DNA of 64,000 nucleotides from Comamonas aquatica NBRC 14918 (GCF_000739875.1 NZ_BBJR01000022.1:1-64000), one strand, 5' to 3'; positions 31,646-42,573 are shown, counted from the first letter of the stretch. Notes: a model not told the origin generated them from the letters alone. Made by a program: numbers and translations.

Positions 31646-32097
31646 CAGGCCTGCTTTTCAGGACCCACGTAACGCATGGTGCACATCAGCTCCGCCTCGC
31701 AGGCCACTTCTTCGCCCACGCGCGCCACACCCTTGAACTTCCAGATGCCACCGCGCACGCGGTCGATGGAAGCTTCCAGGATCAGCTGATCACCGGGCTC
31801 CACGGGACGTTTGAAACGGGCCGAATCAATCCCCACGAAGTAGTAGATATTGTTTTCGTCAGGCACCTGGCCCATGGCATCAAACGCCAACAAACCTGCT
31901 GCCTGGGCCAGCGCTTCCAGCATCAGCACACCCGGCATCACGGGACGGCCTGGAAAGTGCCCCATGAAATAAGGCTCGTTGAAAGTAACATTTTTGATCG
32001 CGCGGATGCGCTTGTTACTCTCAAGTTCAACCACCCGATCCACCAACAAGAAAGGGTAGCGGTGGGGGAGTTGCTTGAGAATTGCGTGAATATCCAT
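31645..32097 (-). CDS. fabZ: 3-hydroxyacyl-ACP dehydratase
   Basis: The 150-residue hot-dog-fold enzyme dehydrates 3-hydroxyacyl-ACP in fatty acid elongation. [13 protein letters not shown] (10-22) holds the active-site His, and [20 protein letters not shown] (46-65) holds the catalytic Glu on the long helix. Its place between lpxD and lpxA reflects competition for 3-hydroxymyristoyl-ACP between phospholipid and lipid A synthesis. Confidence 0.97.
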   Translation of the reverse strand: MDIHAILKQLPHRYPFLLVDRVVELESNKRIRAIKNVTFNEPYFMGHFPGRPVMPGVLMLEALAQAAGLLAFDAMGQVPDENNIYYFVGIDSARFKRPVEPGDQLILEASIDRVRGGIWKFKGVARVGEEVACEAELMCTMRYVGPEKQA

Positions 32098-32109
32098 TAT
32101 GAATTTCCG

Positions 32110-33111
32110 TTATTGCTGTTTGGCGCCTTCAAGCGCGCTCTCCAGCTTTTTGATGCGCTCTCTCAGCACATGCAGTTGCTTTAAAGACGCAGCGTTCTTT
32201 TCCCACTGCTCGTTTGTCTGCAATGGAAAGATTCCAGTGTACAAGCCTGGTTGGCGAATGGAGCGTGTCACCATGGACGTGGGCGAAATACTGGTTCCGT
32301 CCGCAATCGTCAAATGCCCCAAGATGTTGGCCGCGCCACCAATCGAACATCCCTGCCCGATGCGTGCACTGCCAGCCACACCGGCATTGCCGGCGATCAC
32401 TGAGTGCGCACCCACGTGCACGTTGTGGGCGATCTGGACCAGATTATCAAGCTTGACGCCATCTTCGATGACCGTATCGTCCAAAGCGCCCCGATCGATA
32501 CAGGTATTGGCGCCAATTTCAACATCGTTACCAATCCGCACCTTGCCCAGTTGCTCGATTTTGATCCACTGCCCTGCCTCGTTGGCAAAACCGAAACCAT
32601 CAGCACCGATGACCACACCGGGGTGCAACAAGCAACGTTCACCAATCTCACAGCCATCACTCACGGTAATGCGCGAACGCAGCACCGTCGCAGCACCGAT
32701 GCGGACACCCGCCCCGACCACGCACAGCGGTCCGATATAGGCATCTGGGGCGATTTCTGCGGTCGGATCGACCACCGCCGAAGGGTGCACCCCCACCGGC
32801 CGCATGCCCTGCTGCTGCATCTTCCAGAACTGGGTCAACTTGGCAAAGTACACATACGGATTGGCCGCCACGATGCATGCCCCGCGCTGTGCTGCCAGCT
32901 CACGCATGGCCGGCGCCACAACGACACAGGCCGCCCTGGAGGCGGCCATTTGCGTTGCATACCGAGGATTGCTAAGGAAGCTGATGGAATCTGCTTGCGC
33001 TGTTTCCAGGGGAGAAATCCGGGAAATCACGATTTCCCGACCTCCTCCTACCAGCTCCCCACCCAAGGCATCAACGATCTGTCCCAGCTGAACAATCACC
33101 TTGATGTCCAA
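32110..33111 (-). CDS. lpxD: UDP-3-O-acylglucosamine N-acyltransferase
   Basis: The 333-residue enzyme adds the second 3-hydroxyacyl chain in lipid A synthesis. It has a uridine-binding N-terminal domain ([20 protein letters not shown] near 30-50), hexapeptide repeats from about 107 to 300, the His-containing [20 protein letters not shown], and a C-terminal helix ([17 protein letters not shown]). Full length for LpxD. Confidence 0.97.
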   Translation of the reverse strand: MDIKVIVQLGQIVDALGGELVGGGREIVISRISPLETAQADSISFLSNPRYATQMAASRAACVVVAPAMRELAAQRGACIVAANPYVYFAKLTQFWKMQQQGMRPVGVHPSAVVDPTAEIAPDAYIGPLCVVGAGVRIGAATVLRSRITVSDGCEIGERCLLHPGVVIGADGFGFANEAGQWIKIEQLGKVRIGNDVEIGANTCIDRGALDDTVIEDGVKLDNLVQIAHNVHVGAHSVIAGNAGVAGSARIGQGCSIGGAANILGHLTIADGTSISPTSMVTRSIRQPGLYTGIFPLQTNEQWEKNAASLKQLHVLRERIKKLESALEGAKQQ

Positions 33112-33116
33112 GAAGA

Positions 33117-33626
33117 TTACTTGCCGGAATTGTTCAAGGCCTTGATCACCTTGTCTGTGATGTCGTGCTTAGGGTTCACGTACACGGCTTCTTGCAGGAT
33201 CACATCGTACTTTTCAGCCTCAGCAACCTGCTGCACCACGCGATTGGCCTGCTCCAGCACGCGCGCCAACTCTTCGTTTTTGCGGGCGTTCAGGTCTTCT
33301 TGAAACTCGCGGTTCTTGCGCTGAAAGTCACGGTCGCGCTCCACCAACTCACGCTGCTTGGAGACACGCTGGCTTTCCGACAACGTGGGAGCATCGCGCT
33401 CAAACGCTTCCGATGCTGTCTTCAAGGCCTTGCCAGTGGCAACGAGTTCACGCTCACGCTTGGAGAATTCCTGCTCCAGCTTGCCCTGCGCAGCCTTGGC
33501 AGAATTCGCCTCGCGGAAGATGCGATCCGTATTCACAAAACCTGCCTTGAAGTCTTGTGCGTAAGCAGTCAGTGCCAGGCTACCCAGCAAGGCAGAAACT
33601 GCCAGTGTGCGATACATGTTTTTCAT
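33117..33626 (-). CDS. skp: OmpH/Skp-family periplasmic chaperone
   Basis: The 169-residue protein has a signal peptide ([17 protein letters not shown], cleavage near 24) and then [19 protein letters not shown], the body strand of Skp. A long charged coiled coil follows ([20 protein letters not shown] to [20 protein letters not shown]), forming the jellyfish tentacles that hold unfolded outer-membrane proteins. It directly follows bamA, its functional partner. Confidence 0.95.
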   Translation of the reverse strand: MKNMYRTLAVSALLGSLALTAYAQDFKAGFVNTDRIFREANSAKAAQGKLEQEFSKRERELVATGKALKTASEAFERDAPTLSESQRVSKQRELVERDRDFQRKNREFQEDLNARKNEELARVLEQANRVVQQVAEAEKYDVILQEAVYVNPKHDITDKVIKALNNSGK

Positions 33627-35983
33627 CAGAAAGACGTTCCAATTTGAAATTGAAGCTTTTGCAACTCATCACCCGGTTGCTTGCGGATAGGGTTGGCCCA
33701 CGCCAGTCGCAATGGACCCAATGGTGAAATCCAGCTCAAACCAATACCCACCGAAGCGCGCATGTCGCTGAATCGAATGGGGTCATTTTCACCGTAAACA
33801 TTACCCACATCAACAAAGGTGAACCAACGCAGGGTCTTGTCATTGCCCGCGCCTGGGAATGGTGCGATCAACTCGAAGTTCATCACAGCTTTTTTGGCAC
33901 CGCCCAGGTAAGAGTAGTTACCAGACGCATAGGCGGTAGGGGTGCCATCAGGCCCCACAAAGGTGCTTGAACGGGGACCGAGGCTGCCCTGCTCAAAGCC
34001 ACGCACAGAGCCCAAGCCGCCTGCGTAGAAGTTCTTGAAGATGGGGAAATCTTTGCCGCCCAACCCCTTGCCCCAGCCCAACTCTGCATTCGCCGCGAAA
34101 GTGATCGCCTTGGTCACCGGGATGTATTGCTGGAACTGGTAATTGGCCTTGACGTAATTCAGATCACCAGCCGCCGACCACTCGGCGTTGAAGCGCTGAT
34201 AACGACCGGAATTCGGTGCCAAGGCGCTGTCACGCGAGTCACGCCCCCAACCCAAAGTCAGCGGAATGGCCGTATTGCTCTTGCCCGTATAGGGCTCGTA
34301 CTGCGATGGCATGTAAACGCCACGCTTGATCGAGGTCTGCTCGAAGCCAAGACCAAAGTAGACTGTATCCTGCTCGCTGAAAGGCACGCCAAAACGCACA
34401 GACGCGCCCTTGGACACGATCTTGTACATATCGTCGGTATTCACCTCGCGCCCATCGTAAACATACGAATAGGGACGGGAAGTACGGTAGTAGGCATCAA
34501 CGGTGCGCGAAATACCGTCCTGTGTGAAATATGGATCGGTCGTGCTCACCACCAGCGTACGGTTGTACTTGCTGGTATTCACATCCAGGCCCAGATAGTT
34601 GCCCGAGCCAAACGCATTTTCTTGCTTGATACCGAAGGTCAGAGAGACTTTTTCAGCGCTCGAGAAACCCGCACCCAGCGTGACCGCCCCGGTCGGCTTC
34701 TCCTTCACGCTGACGACCAGATCCACCTGGTCAGGGGCTCCTGGCACTTCCTGGGTATCCACCCCGACTTCCGTGAAAAAGCCCAAACGGTCCACGCGAT
34801 CCCGCGAAAGCTTGATCTTGTCGCCGTCATACCACGAGGACTCAAACTGACGGAATTCGCGGCGAATCACTTCGTCGCGGGTGCGATCGTTGCCAGACAC
34901 TTGAATGCGTCGCACATACGCACGGCGCGACGGTTCTGCACGCAGCACAAAAGCAACACGATTGTGTTCACGATCGATTTCAGGCACTGCTTCGACACGC
35001 GCAAACGCGAAGCCAAACTTGCTGAAGTGGTCCGAGAAAGCCTTCGTGGTTTCTGTCACCAAATCGGCGTTGTAAGGCTGACCAGGGCGAATTTTCACCA
35101 AGGCCTTGAACTCGTCCTCGCGCTCAAGGTAGTTGCCTTCCAACTGCACGCCAGAGACCACGAATTTTTCACCTTCGTGGATGTTGACCACCAAGGAGAT
35201 TTTTTGCTTGTCGGGCGAAATCGCCACCTGCGTGGACTCAATCCGGAAATCGAGGTAACCGCGTTGCAGGTAATAGGAACGCAAGGTTTCCAGATCCGCA
35301 TTCAGCTTGCTGCGCGCATAGCGGTCAGACTTGGTATACCAGCTCAGCCAGCCGCCCGTGTCCTGGTCGAACTGTTTCTTGAGGGTGGATTCGCTGAACG
35401 CTTGGTTGCCGACGATGCGAATGTCGTTGATCTTCGCGGCCTCGCCTTCGGTCACCGAGAACGTCAGGTTGACCCGGTTGCGCTCAATCGGTGTGACGGT
35501 GGTCACGACCTCCGCACCATACAGGCTGCGGTTGATGTACTGGCGCTTGAGCTCCTGCTCTGCGCGATCGGCCAGGGCCTTATCGAAAGGACGACCTTCT
35601 GCCAGGCCCACATCCCGCATCGCCTTCTGCAACGCTTCCTTGTCGAACTCCTTGGTACCGACAAAGTCCACGCCGGCAATCGTGGGGCGCTCTTCCACTA
35701 CCACCACCAAAACGTTGCCATTGGCTTCCAAGCGGACGTCTTTAAAAAGCCCCAGGGCAAACAGCGAGCGAATCGCTGCGGCCCCCTTGTCGTCGTTGTA
35801 TTCATCGCCAACACGCAAAGGCATAGAGGCGAACACGGTACCTGCTTCGACACGCTGCAGGCCTTCGACGCGGATGTCCTGGACCTTGAACGGCTCGAGA
35901 GCCCAAGCCCCTTGGGCCAAACAGAGCAGCGCAGCAACCGCCGTGGCAGTGCGCGCGCCAAATCGATTAAACGGGAGTTTCAT
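33626..35983 (-). CDS. bamA: outer-membrane protein assembly factor BamA
   Basis: The chosen form of 785 residues inserts beta-barrel proteins into the outer membrane. The signal peptide ends near AQGAWA; five POTRA domains follow (the first starts VQDIRVEGLQRVEAGTVFAS) and a 16-strand barrel. The barrel carries the VRGF motif in GGLGSVRGFEQGSLGPRSS and ends in LQKLQFQIGTSF with the C-terminal Phe. ATG 35983 gives the best signal peptide; ATG 36004 is an alternative. Confidence 0.96.
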   Translation of the reverse strand: MKLPFNRFGARTATAVAALLCLAQGAWALEPFKVQDIRVEGLQRVEAGTVFASMPLRVGDEYNDDKGAAAIRSLFALGLFKDVRLEANGNVLVVVVEERPTIAGVDFVGTKEFDKEALQKAMRDVGLAEGRPFDKALADRAEQELKRQYINRSLYGAEVVTTVTPIERNRVNLTFSVTEGEAAKINDIRIVGNQAFSESTLKKQFDQDTGGWLSWYTKSDRYARSKLNADLETLRSYYLQRGYLDFRIESTQVAISPDKQKISLVVNIHEGEKFVVSGVQLEGNYLEREDEFKALVKIRPGQPYNADLVTETTKAFSDHFSKFGFAFARVEAVPEIDREHNRVAFVLRAEPSRRAYVRRIQVSGNDRTRDEVIRREFRQFESSWYDGDKIKLSRDRVDRLGFFTEVGVDTQEVPGAPDQVDLVVSVKEKPTGAVTLGAGFSSAEKVSLTFGIKQENAFGSGNYLGLDVNTSKYNRTLVVSTTDPYFTQDGISRTVDAYYRTSRPYSYVYDGREVNTDDMYKIVSKGASVRFGVPFSEQDTVYFGLGFEQTSIKRGVYMPSQYEPYTGKSNTAIPLTLGWGRDSRDSALAPNSGRYQRFNAEWSAAGDLNYVKANYQFQQYIPVTKAITFAANAELGWGKGLGGKDFPIFKNFYAGGLGSVRGFEQGSLGPRSSTFVGPDGTPTAYASGNYSYLGGAKKAVMNFELIAPFPGAGNDKTLRWFTFVDVGNVYGENDPIRFSDMRASVGIGLSWISPLGPLRLAWANPIRKQPGDELQKLQFQIGTSF

Positions 35984-36020
35984 GTGAGAAGCAGGCGCCA
36001 GCATTGAAAAGGAGCGGGAT

Positions 36021-37379
36021 TTAGCCCCAAATGCGGCTGATATCGTTAAATAAAGCAATGGACATCATCACAAGCAACAGGCTAATGCCCACCCGCTGAA
36101 GACGCTCCATCCATACATCGTTGACGGGATGCCCTGTGACACCTTCCCAAAGATAATACATCAGGTGCCCGCCATCCAGAACAGGAAGCGGCAACAGATT
36201 CAGCACACCCAGGCTCACGCTGATGAGCGCAAGGAACAAGACATACTGAATCCAGCCCAGGCTGGCCGATTTGCCGGCGTAATCGGCAATGGTGAGAGGC
36301 CCGCTGAGATTTTTCAGCGATGCCTCGCCCACCAGCATCTTGCCCATCATTTGCAAGCTGAGGACCGAGACGTCCCAGGTCCTTGCCACACCCGCCGCCA
36401 CGCCATCTAAGGCGCCTTTGCGCACCGTCACCATTGCGGGCATGCCACCGATATAGGCACCAATGCGACCAATCTGACCTTGCTCGGTCGTTGCCAGCTC
36501 GGGTACGACCTCCAGCGTCTGCAAACGGGACTGGCGCTCCACCACCCAGGCCTGCGCCACAGGCGGGTTCTGCGCGGCGTTGCGAATCAGGCTGCGCAAC
36601 TGGGTCCCATCCACCACAGGCTGGCCATTGACCGTCTGCACCACGTCGCCCGCCTGCAGACCCGCCCGGGCGGCCGGCATATTGGCCATGACCTCTCCAA
36701 CCACCGGTGGCGTCCAAGGCGCAGTAATCCCGATCGTTGTCAGCATGCTTTGATCCAGCGCTGCACTGCCCAGATCGGCCAGCTTGAGCACACCCTCACC
36801 CTGCCGGCCGTTGCGCGTATCGCGCCAGAAAAGCCGAATGTCCTGGGCATTCAAGGCCGCCTGTGTCAATTGCCAGCGCAAATCCTCGAACGATTCCACC
36901 GCCTGTGCAGGAGCCTGACCCAGCTGCACCGACTGGACCCACTCCCCCCCCTGCAGGCCCGCGGCACGCGCCAGTGACCCGGCCTCCGGCGCGGAGACGA
37001 TCGCCTTGGGCTGCTCTACACCGACCCAGTTCACCACGCTGTAGAGCGCCACGGCCAGCAACAGGTTGGCCAGCGGCCCTGCAGCCACAATCGCCGCCCT
37101 CTTGCGCAAAGGCTGGCGATTGAACGCCTGGTGCAACTGCTCAGCGGGGACCGCACCCTCACGCTCGTCCAACATGCGCACATAACCGCCCAGCGGCAGG
37201 ACGGCGATCACAAACTCGGTGTCCGAGCCAGGGCGCGTCCACCGCAGGAGCGGTTTGCCCATGCCGATGGAAAAGCGCAGCACCTTGACGCCACAGGCCA
37301 CGGCCACGCGGTAGTGGCCGTACTCATGGATGGCGATCAGCAGCCCCAGAGCAACGATGAAGGCAACCAAGGTCAGCAT
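36021..37379 (-). CDS. rseP: site-2 metalloprotease RseP
   Basis: The 452-residue inner-membrane zinc protease cuts RseA in the sigma-E stress pathway and clears signal peptides. The zinc motif HEYGH is at residues 18-22 in the first helix, with the third ligand Asp in LPLPVLDGGHLMYYL near residue 400. Two PDZ domains lie between, the second with AARAGLQAGDVVQTVNGQPV. It sits immediately before bamA. Confidence 0.96.
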   Translation of the reverse strand: MLTLVAFIVALGLLIAIHEYGHYRVAVACGVKVLRFSIGMGKPLLRWTRPGSDTEFVIAVLPLGGYVRMLDEREGAVPAEQLHQAFNRQPLRKRAAIVAAGPLANLLLAVALYSVVNWVGVEQPKAIVSAPEAGSLARAAGLQGGEWVQSVQLGQAPAQAVESFEDLRWQLTQAALNAQDIRLFWRDTRNGRQGEGVLKLADLGSAALDQSMLTTIGITAPWTPPVVGEVMANMPAARAGLQAGDVVQTVNGQPVVDGTQLRSLIRNAAQNPPVAQAWVVERQSRLQTLEVVPELATTEQGQIGRIGAYIGGMPAMVTVRKGALDGVAAGVARTWDVSVLSLQMMGKMLVGEASLKNLSGPLTIADYAGKSASLGWIQYVLFLALISVSLGVLNLLPLPVLDGGHLMYYLWEGVTGHPVNDVWMERLQRVGISLLLVMMSIALFNDISRIWG

Positions 37380-37412
37380 GCAGTGTTTATCCTCCGTAGC
37401 CGTCGCACACGA

Positions 37413-38594
37413 TCACGCCGCAAAACGCTCCAGCACGCCTGCAGCTACGCTGCGCGCCTCATCGTTCAATGCCAGCAGGTCCCCCACGTTTCGGGGCTGC
37501 GAGGGCGTCAAAGTTCCCAGGGTTTCCAGGTTCACGGCATGGATGCGATCAAAACGCAGCTGCCCGGCCAGGAAAGCCGCCACCGCCACCTCGTTGGCCG
37601 CATTGAGCACGGCCGTGGTGCCCTCCGGCGCGTTGAGCGCCTGCCACGACAAATGCAGGCCGGGAAAACGGTGCGCATCCGCCTCCTCAAAGGTCAAGCC
37701 TGCCAATGCCGTGAAGTCCAGGGGCGCCACGCCACTTTCGATGCGCTCCGGCCAGGCCAGACCACAGGCAATTGGCACCCGCATGTCCGGCGTGCCCAGT
37801 TGCGCCAGGATGGACGCATCCTTGAACTGCACCATGGAGTGGATGATCTGCTGCGGGTGAATGACCACCTTGATCTTTTCGGGGGCCACATCAAACAGCC
37901 AGCGGGCTTCGATCACCTCCAGGGCCTTGTTCATCATGGTGGCCGAGTCCACCGAGATTTTGCGCCCCATCGAGAAATTGGGGTGGTTACAAGCCTGCGA
38001 TGGCGTGATCTCGGCCAGTGTGGCGGGATCGCGCTGGCGGAAGGGCCCACCGGATGCGGTGAGCAACAGGCTGTCAATGCGCGCGGACCAGGTGCTGCGA
38101 TCTTCGGGCAGGCACTGGAAGATCGCCGAGTGCTCACTGTCGATCGGCAGCAGCGTGCATGCGCTCTGCTGCACGGTGTCCATGAACAGGGCGCCCCCCA
38201 CCACCAGCGCTTCCTTGTTCGCCAGCAGCAGGCGCTTGCCCGATTGCGCGGCCGCCAGGCAGGGCGACAGACCCGCAGCCCCCACGATCGCCCCCATGAC
38301 CACATCGACCTCGGGGTGGGACGCTATCTGTTCCAGAGCATCCTGCGCTTGCAACACCTGCGTTGGAAGGCCATTGGACTTCAAATCCTGCGCCAGCTGC
38401 ACCGCATGGGGACCACTGGCCATCACGGCATAGCGCGGACGGAATTCCACGCACTGGGCCAGCATCAGCTCCACCTGCGTCGAGGCACTGAGCGCAAACA
38501 CTTCATACTGCTGCGGGTGGCGGCGCACCACATCCAGCGTATTCGTACCAATCGAGCCCGTGGAGCCCAGCACCGTCAAACGTTGTTTCATCAC
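37413..38594 (-). CDS. dxr: 1-deoxy-D-xylulose 5-phosphate reductoisomerase
   Basis: The 393-residue enzyme makes 2-C-methyl-D-erythritol 4-phosphate for isoprenoids, including the undecaprenyl chain made by the neighbouring uppS. The NADPH-binding start is LTVLGSTGSIGTNTLDVV (4-21); the metal site is near NKEAL and DSEHSAIFQCL (about 150-160); LTASGGPFR and PNFSMGRKISVDSATMMNK follow. It is the target of fosmidomycin. Also called ispC. It overlaps the cdsA stop by four bases. Confidence 0.97.
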   Translation of the reverse strand: MMKQRLTVLGSTGSIGTNTLDVVRRHPQQYEVFALSASTQVELMLAQCVEFRPRYAVMASGPHAVQLAQDLKSNGLPTQVLQAQDALEQIASHPEVDVVMGAIVGAAGLSPCLAAAQSGKRLLLANKEALVVGGALFMDTVQQSACTLLPIDSEHSAIFQCLPEDRSTWSARIDSLLLTASGGPFRQRDPATLAEITPSQACNHPNFSMGRKISVDSATMMNKALEVIEARWLFDVAPEKIKVVIHPQQIIHSMVQFKDASILAQLGTPDMRVPIACGLAWPERIESGVAPLDFTALAGLTFEEADAHRFPGLHLSWQALNAPEGTTAVLNAANEVAVAAFLAGQLRFDRIHAVNLETLGTLTPSQPRNVGDLLALNDEARSVAAGVLERFAA

Positions 38595-39442
38595 TGCACC
38601 AAAGAAGTCAGCATCATGGCCAGAGGCAGGGTCGGCAGCAGCGCATCAATGCGATCCAGCACCCCACCATGCCCTGGCAGCAGCTGGCTGCTATCTTTGA
38701 CCCCAGCGCTGCGCTTGATCAAAGACTCCACCAGATCCCCCACCACGCTCATGGCCGCCATGAACAGGGCCGCCAGCAACAGCAGCCACCAGCCACGGTC
38801 GAACACGCGGCTGTAAAAACTCAGCACCTGCACCTGGTTGGCACGGTCCAACGCCACCCAGACAAAGGCCAGCGCCACCACGCCCAGGGCACCGCCCCAG
38901 GCGCCCTCCCAGCTCTTGCCGGGGCTGATGGCGGGCGCCAGCTTCACCTTCGAGAAGCGCAGCCCCAGCGCCCGGCCGACAAAATAGGCGAACACATCCG
39001 CCACCCAGACCAGCACCAGGATGGAAAGCAGGAAATTCACACCCATCTGGCGCGCCTGCACCATGGCCAGTCCCGCCACCCACAGGGCCAGAACGCCGGC
39101 ACTCCAGCGCACGATCAAAGGAATCTTCGCCCAGCCCGGCACGCCAGCCTTCACCAGACAGGCACTGCCCAGCACCCAGGCCGCGCCGGCCAGCAGCCAC
39201 AGCACAGGGTGCGGCTGCGCCAGCCACCCCATCTGCCAGGTCGCCACGCACAGCAACGCCGCCACCACGGCCGTCGCCACCGCCCCCAGCGGCTGCAAGC
39301 CATTCAGGCGCCCCCACTCCCAGCCCCCAGTCGTTACGAGCACCAGCACCAGCAGGTTGAACGGCCACACATTCGGGTGAAACAGGGCCGGCAACAAAAT
39401 GGCCAGCAAGAGGATGGCAGTGATGACTCGCTGCTTGAGCAT
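38591..39442 (-). CDS. cdsA: phosphatidate cytidylyltransferase
   Basis: The 283-residue multi-spanning membrane enzyme makes CDP-diacylglycerol from phosphatidate and CTP. It has about eight hydrophobic segments. The catalytic signature runs SPGKSWEGAWGGALG, then VGDLVESLIKRSAGVKDSSQ and LLPGHGGVLDRIDAL near the C terminus, with the Asp pair that binds magnesium. Confidence 0.96.
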   Translation of the reverse strand: MLKQRVITAILLLAILLPALFHPNVWPFNLLVLVLVTTGGWEWGRLNGLQPLGAVATAVVAALLCVATWQMGWLAQPHPVLWLLAGAAWVLGSACLVKAGVPGWAKIPLIVRWSAGVLALWVAGLAMVQARQMGVNFLLSILVLVWVADVFAYFVGRALGLRFSKVKLAPAISPGKSWEGAWGGALGVVALAFVWVALDRANQVQVLSFYSRVFDRGWWLLLLAALFMAAMSVVGDLVESLIKRSAGVKDSSQLLPGHGGVLDRIDALLPTLPLAMMLTSLVQ

Positions 39443-39456
39443 GGGATGGTCTCCCT

Positions 39457-40188
39457 TCAGACAGTCAATCGCTGCTCGGATGACTGATTTATTTGTTCAG
39501 AAGTTTGGCCGAAGCGACGCTCCCGGCGTGCATATTCGGCGATCGCGGCGTCCAGCTCCGCCGTGTCAAAATCGGGCCACAGGGCGGGGCTGAAATACAG
39601 CTCCGAGTATGCGGCCTGCCACAGCAGGAAATTGCTGATGCGGTATTCGCCCCCGGTGCGAATCAGCAAGTCCGGGTCTGGCACATGGGCCATGGCCAGG
39701 GCGGCACCCAGGCTGCTTTCGGTGATAGCAATACCTTGCGCAGCCAAGCCGGCGGCAGCCTGAGCGATGTCCCAGCGCCCGCCATAGTTGAAGCAGACAT
39801 TCAGCACCAGACGGTCATTGCTGGCCGTCAATGCTTCGGCCTGCAGGAAGCCCGCCACCACCTTGTCCGACAAGCTGCTGCGCTCGCCGACAAAATGCAG
39901 CTGCACCCCCTCCTGGTGTAGGCTGGGCACCTCGCGCGCCAGGGCCCCGGCCAGGAGGTTCATCAGGCCCGAGACCTCTTCCGCAGGACGGCTCCAGTTC
40001 TCGGAAGAAAAGGCAAACACCGTCAGCACACGCACGCCACGCTCAATACAGTGGCGCACGCAGCGGCGCAGCGACTCCAGCCCCTGCTTGTGACCGGCCA
40101 GGCGCGGCAAAAACCGCTTCTTGGCCCAACGGCCGTTGCCGTCCATCACGACCGCCACATGGCGCGGCACTGCAGAAGAAAAGGTCAT
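39457..40188 (-). CDS. uppS: undecaprenyl diphosphate synthase
   Basis: The 243-residue cis-prenyltransferase builds the C55 carrier lipid for peptidoglycan and O antigen. VAVVMDGNGRWAKKR near the N terminus holds the catalytic Asp16, FAFSSENWSRP is the second conserved block, and DLLIRTGGEYRISNFLLWQ with ELYFSPALWPDF closes the site. ATG 40188 gives the family length. Confidence 0.97.
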   Translation of the reverse strand: MTFSSAVPRHVAVVMDGNGRWAKKRFLPRLAGHKQGLESLRRCVRHCIERGVRVLTVFAFSSENWSRPAEEVSGLMNLLAGALAREVPSLHQEGVQLHFVGERSSLSDKVVAGFLQAEALTASNDRLVLNVCFNYGGRWDIAQAAAGLAAQGIAITESSLGAALAMAHVPDPDLLIRTGGEYRISNFLLWQAAYSELYFSPALWPDFDTAELDAAIAEYARRERRFGQTSEQINQSSEQRLTV

Positions 40189-40213
40189 GGGCAGTCCTGG
40201 CTGTGTCCAGCTT

Positions 40214-40774
40214 TCACACCGCCAGGATGTCTTGTTCCTTGGCCGCGACCAGGGCGTCGACCTCGGCAATGTGCTTGTCGGTCATCTTCTGGATGTCGGC
40301 TTCCGAGCGCTTCTGATCGTCTTCGGAAGCTTCCTTGTCCTTGACCAAGCGCTTGACCGCTTCGTTCGCATCGCGACGCAGGTTGCGCACCGCCACCTTC
40401 GAGGCTTCGCCCTCGTTGCGCGCCAGCTTGGTCATTTCCTTGCGGCGTTCTTCGCTCATCGGAGGCATGGGCACGCGAATCAGGTCGCCCATCGATGCGG
40501 GATTCAGGCCCAGGTCGCTTTCGCGGATGGCCTTTTCCACCTTGGCCGCCATGTTCTTTTCCCAGGGCTGCACACTCAGGGTGCGCGCATCCAGCAGGGA
40601 CACGTTGGCCACCTGCGACAGCGGCACCATGGAGCCGTAGTACTCCACCTGGATCACATCCAGCAGTTGCGGGCTGGGACGCCCGGTACGGATACGCCCC
40701 AAGTTGTTCTTCAAAGCCTCGAGGGATTGGCCCATCTTGGTTTCGGCGTTCTTCTTGATTTCAGCAATCGTCAT
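40214..40774 (-). CDS. frr: ribosome recycling factor
   Basis: The 186-residue tRNA-shaped protein splits post-termination ribosomes with EF-G. The long helical arm includes [20 protein letters not shown] (12-31), and the conserved [20 protein letters not shown] and [17 protein letters not shown] are present. ATG 40774 (MTIAEIKK) is preferred over 40780 because AGAGGTG lies at proper distance. Confidence 0.97.
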   Translation of the reverse strand: MTIAEIKKNAETKMGQSLEALKNNLGRIRTGRPSPQLLDVIQVEYYGSMVPLSQVANVSLLDARTLSVQPWEKNMAAKVEKAIRESDLGLNPASMGDLIRVPMPPMSEERRKEMTKLARNEGEASKVAVRNLRRDANEAVKRLVKDKEASEDDQKRSEADIQKMTDKHIAEVDALVAAKEQDILAV

Positions 40775-40797
40775 ATTCATCACCTCTGAAAGCAAAT

Positions 40798-40826
40798 GGC
40801 CTTCCATTGTTTACACAAGGAAGGCC
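40798..40826 (-). promoter_or_regulatory. stem-loop between pyrH and frr
   Basis: GGCCTTCC and GGAAGGCC form an eight-base-pair stem with a 13-base loop in the 71-base gap. No T tract follows, so it is more likely an mRNA processing or stability element than a full terminator. Confidence 0.5.
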
Positions 40827-40845
40827 TCTACTCGCTGTTAATGGA

Positions 40846-41568
40846 TCAAGCGTGTACCAATGTGCCCTCATCCTCGCCCATGACCACGCGCAGCAAGGCG
40901 CCCGGTTTGACGATGGAGAATACGCGGATGGGCAGCTTCTGGTCACGACACAGCGCAAAAGCCGTGGCATCCATGATGCCAAGGTTACGGCCAATCGCCT
41001 CGTCGAATGCCAGCTTGGTGTAGCGGGTGGCCGTGGGATCCTTCATAGGATCTGCGGTGTAAACACCATCCACCTTGGTGGCCTTGAGCACCACTTCGGC
41101 ACCGATTTCCGCGCCACGCAGGGCGGCAGCCGTGTCGGTCGTGAAGAAAGGATTGCCCGTACCCGCGGCAAACACCACCACCTTGCCTTCTTCCAAGTAC
41201 TGCAGCGCCTTGGGGCGCACATAAGGCTCCACCACCTGCTCGATGCCGATCGCCGACATCACGCGCGCGGTCAAGCCCTGCTTGTCCATGGCATCGGCCA
41301 GCGCCAGTGCATTCATCACCGTGGCCAGCATGCCCATGTAATCCGCTGTGGCGCGATCCATCCCCACCGAACCGCCCGCCACGCCGCGGAAAATATTGCC
41401 CCCGCCGATCACCACCGCCACCTGCACACCCACCTTGGTCACTTCGACAATCTCGGCCACCATGCGTTCGATGGTGGCGCGGTTGATGCCGAACTGGTCG
41501 TCCCCCATGAGCGCTTCGCCAGACAACTTCAGCAGGATGCGTTTGTGGGCTGGTTGAACTTGTGTCAT
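40846..41568 (-). CDS. pyrH: uridylate kinase
   Basis: The 240-residue hexameric enzyme phosphorylates UMP to UDP. It is an amino-acid kinase-fold protein: [12 protein letters not shown] (11-22), [11 protein letters not shown] (55-65) and [22 protein letters not shown] (about 135-156) form the ATP and UMP sites. It is feedback-inhibited by UTP in relatives. Confidence 0.97.
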   Translation of the reverse strand: MTQVQPAHKRILLKLSGEALMGDDQFGINRATIERMVAEIVEVTKVGVQVAVVIGGGNIFRGVAGGSVGMDRATADYMGMLATVMNALALADAMDKQGLTARVMSAIGIEQVVEPYVRPKALQYLEEGKVVVFAAGTGNPFFTTDTAAALRGAEIGAEVVLKATKVDGVYTADPMKDPTATRYTKLAFDEAIGRNLGIMDATAFALCRDQKLPIRVFSIVKPGALLRVVMGEDEGTLVHA

Positions 41569-41637
41569 GAGTAACTCCGGTGTTGTAAGTGGTTATGGGT
41601 TGGAAATCGATCGAGAGCAGTCAGCGCCAGAGGGGGA

Positions 41638-42528
41638 TCAGGCGCCCTTGGCAGCAGCCATCTGGGCAGCCACTTCAGCAGCGAAGTCGTCAGCCTTCTT
41701 CTCAATGCCTTCGCCCACCACGTACAGGGTGAAGCCCTTCACGGTGGTGTTGGCAGCCTTCAGCATCTGTGCCACGGTCTGCTTGCCGTCGGCAGCCTTC
41801 ACGAACACTTGGTCGGCCAGCGACACTTCCTTCAGGTACTTCTGCACCGAGCCTTCGACCATCTTGGCGACGATCTCGGCAGGCTTGCCGGATTCGGCAG
41901 CCTTGCCTTCGGCCACAGCGCGTTCCTTCTCGATCAGCTCGGCAGGCACGTCGGCGGAGGTCAGTGCCACAGGCTTCATGGCGGCCACATGCATCGCCAC
42001 ATCCTTGGCAGCAGCAGCATCGCCTTCGAATTCCACGATCACGCCGATGCGCGAACCGTGCACGTACGAAGCCAGGTTGCCTTCGAAACGCTTGAAGCGG
42101 CGGAAGGACATGTTTTCACCGATCTTACCGATCAGGCCCTTGCGCACGTCTTCCAGGGTGGGGCCGAAGCCGTCTTGCTCGTAAGCCACGGCGCCCAGGG
42201 CCTCCACGTTGGCGGGGTTGTGCTTGGCCACCAGCTGGGCCGCAGCCGCAGCCATCGCCAGGAAGCTGTCGTTCTTGGACACGAAGTCGGTTTCGCTGTT
42301 CACTTCGATCAGGGCACCCACGTTGCCGTCGATGAAGGAGGTCACCACGCCTTCAGCCGTCACGCGCGAAGCTGCCTTGCCAGCCTTGGTGCCCAGCTTC
42401 ACGCGCAGCAACTCTTCGGCCTTGGCCATGTCGCCATCGGCTTCGGTCAGGGCCTTTTTGCATTCCATCATGGGCGCGTCGGTCTTCGCGCGCAGTTCAG
42501 CCACCATGCTTGCGGTAATTGCAGCCAT
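41638..42528 (-). CDS. tsf: translation elongation factor Ts
   Basis: The 296-residue nucleotide exchange factor recycles EF-Tu. The N-terminal TS-N domain has [20 protein letters not shown] (12-31), and the Asp-Phe contact region is [13 protein letters not shown] (about 78-90). Full family length. An attenuator separates it from rpsB. Confidence 0.97.
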   Translation of the reverse strand: MAAITASMVAELRAKTDAPMMECKKALTEADGDMAKAEELLRVKLGTKAGKAASRVTAEGVVTSFIDGNVGALIEVNSETDFVSKNDSFLAMAAAAAQLVAKHNPANVEALGAVAYEQDGFGPTLEDVRKGLIGKIGENMSFRRFKRFEGNLASYVHGSRIGVIVEFEGDAAAAKDVAMHVAAMKPVALTSADVPAELIEKERAVAEGKAAESGKPAEIVAKMVEGSVQKYLKEVSLADQVFVKAADGKQTVAQMLKAANTTVKGFTLYVVGEGIEKKADDFAAEVAAQMAAAKGA

Positions 42529-42573
42529 CTTGTTTCTCCGTATTCAGTTCAAATCGTTACAGGATTTCAGCTT

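Noticed and set aside
34127-36007. 626-codon frame antisense to bamA
   Set aside because: No recognisable domain; bamA is complete with POTRA and barrel motifs.
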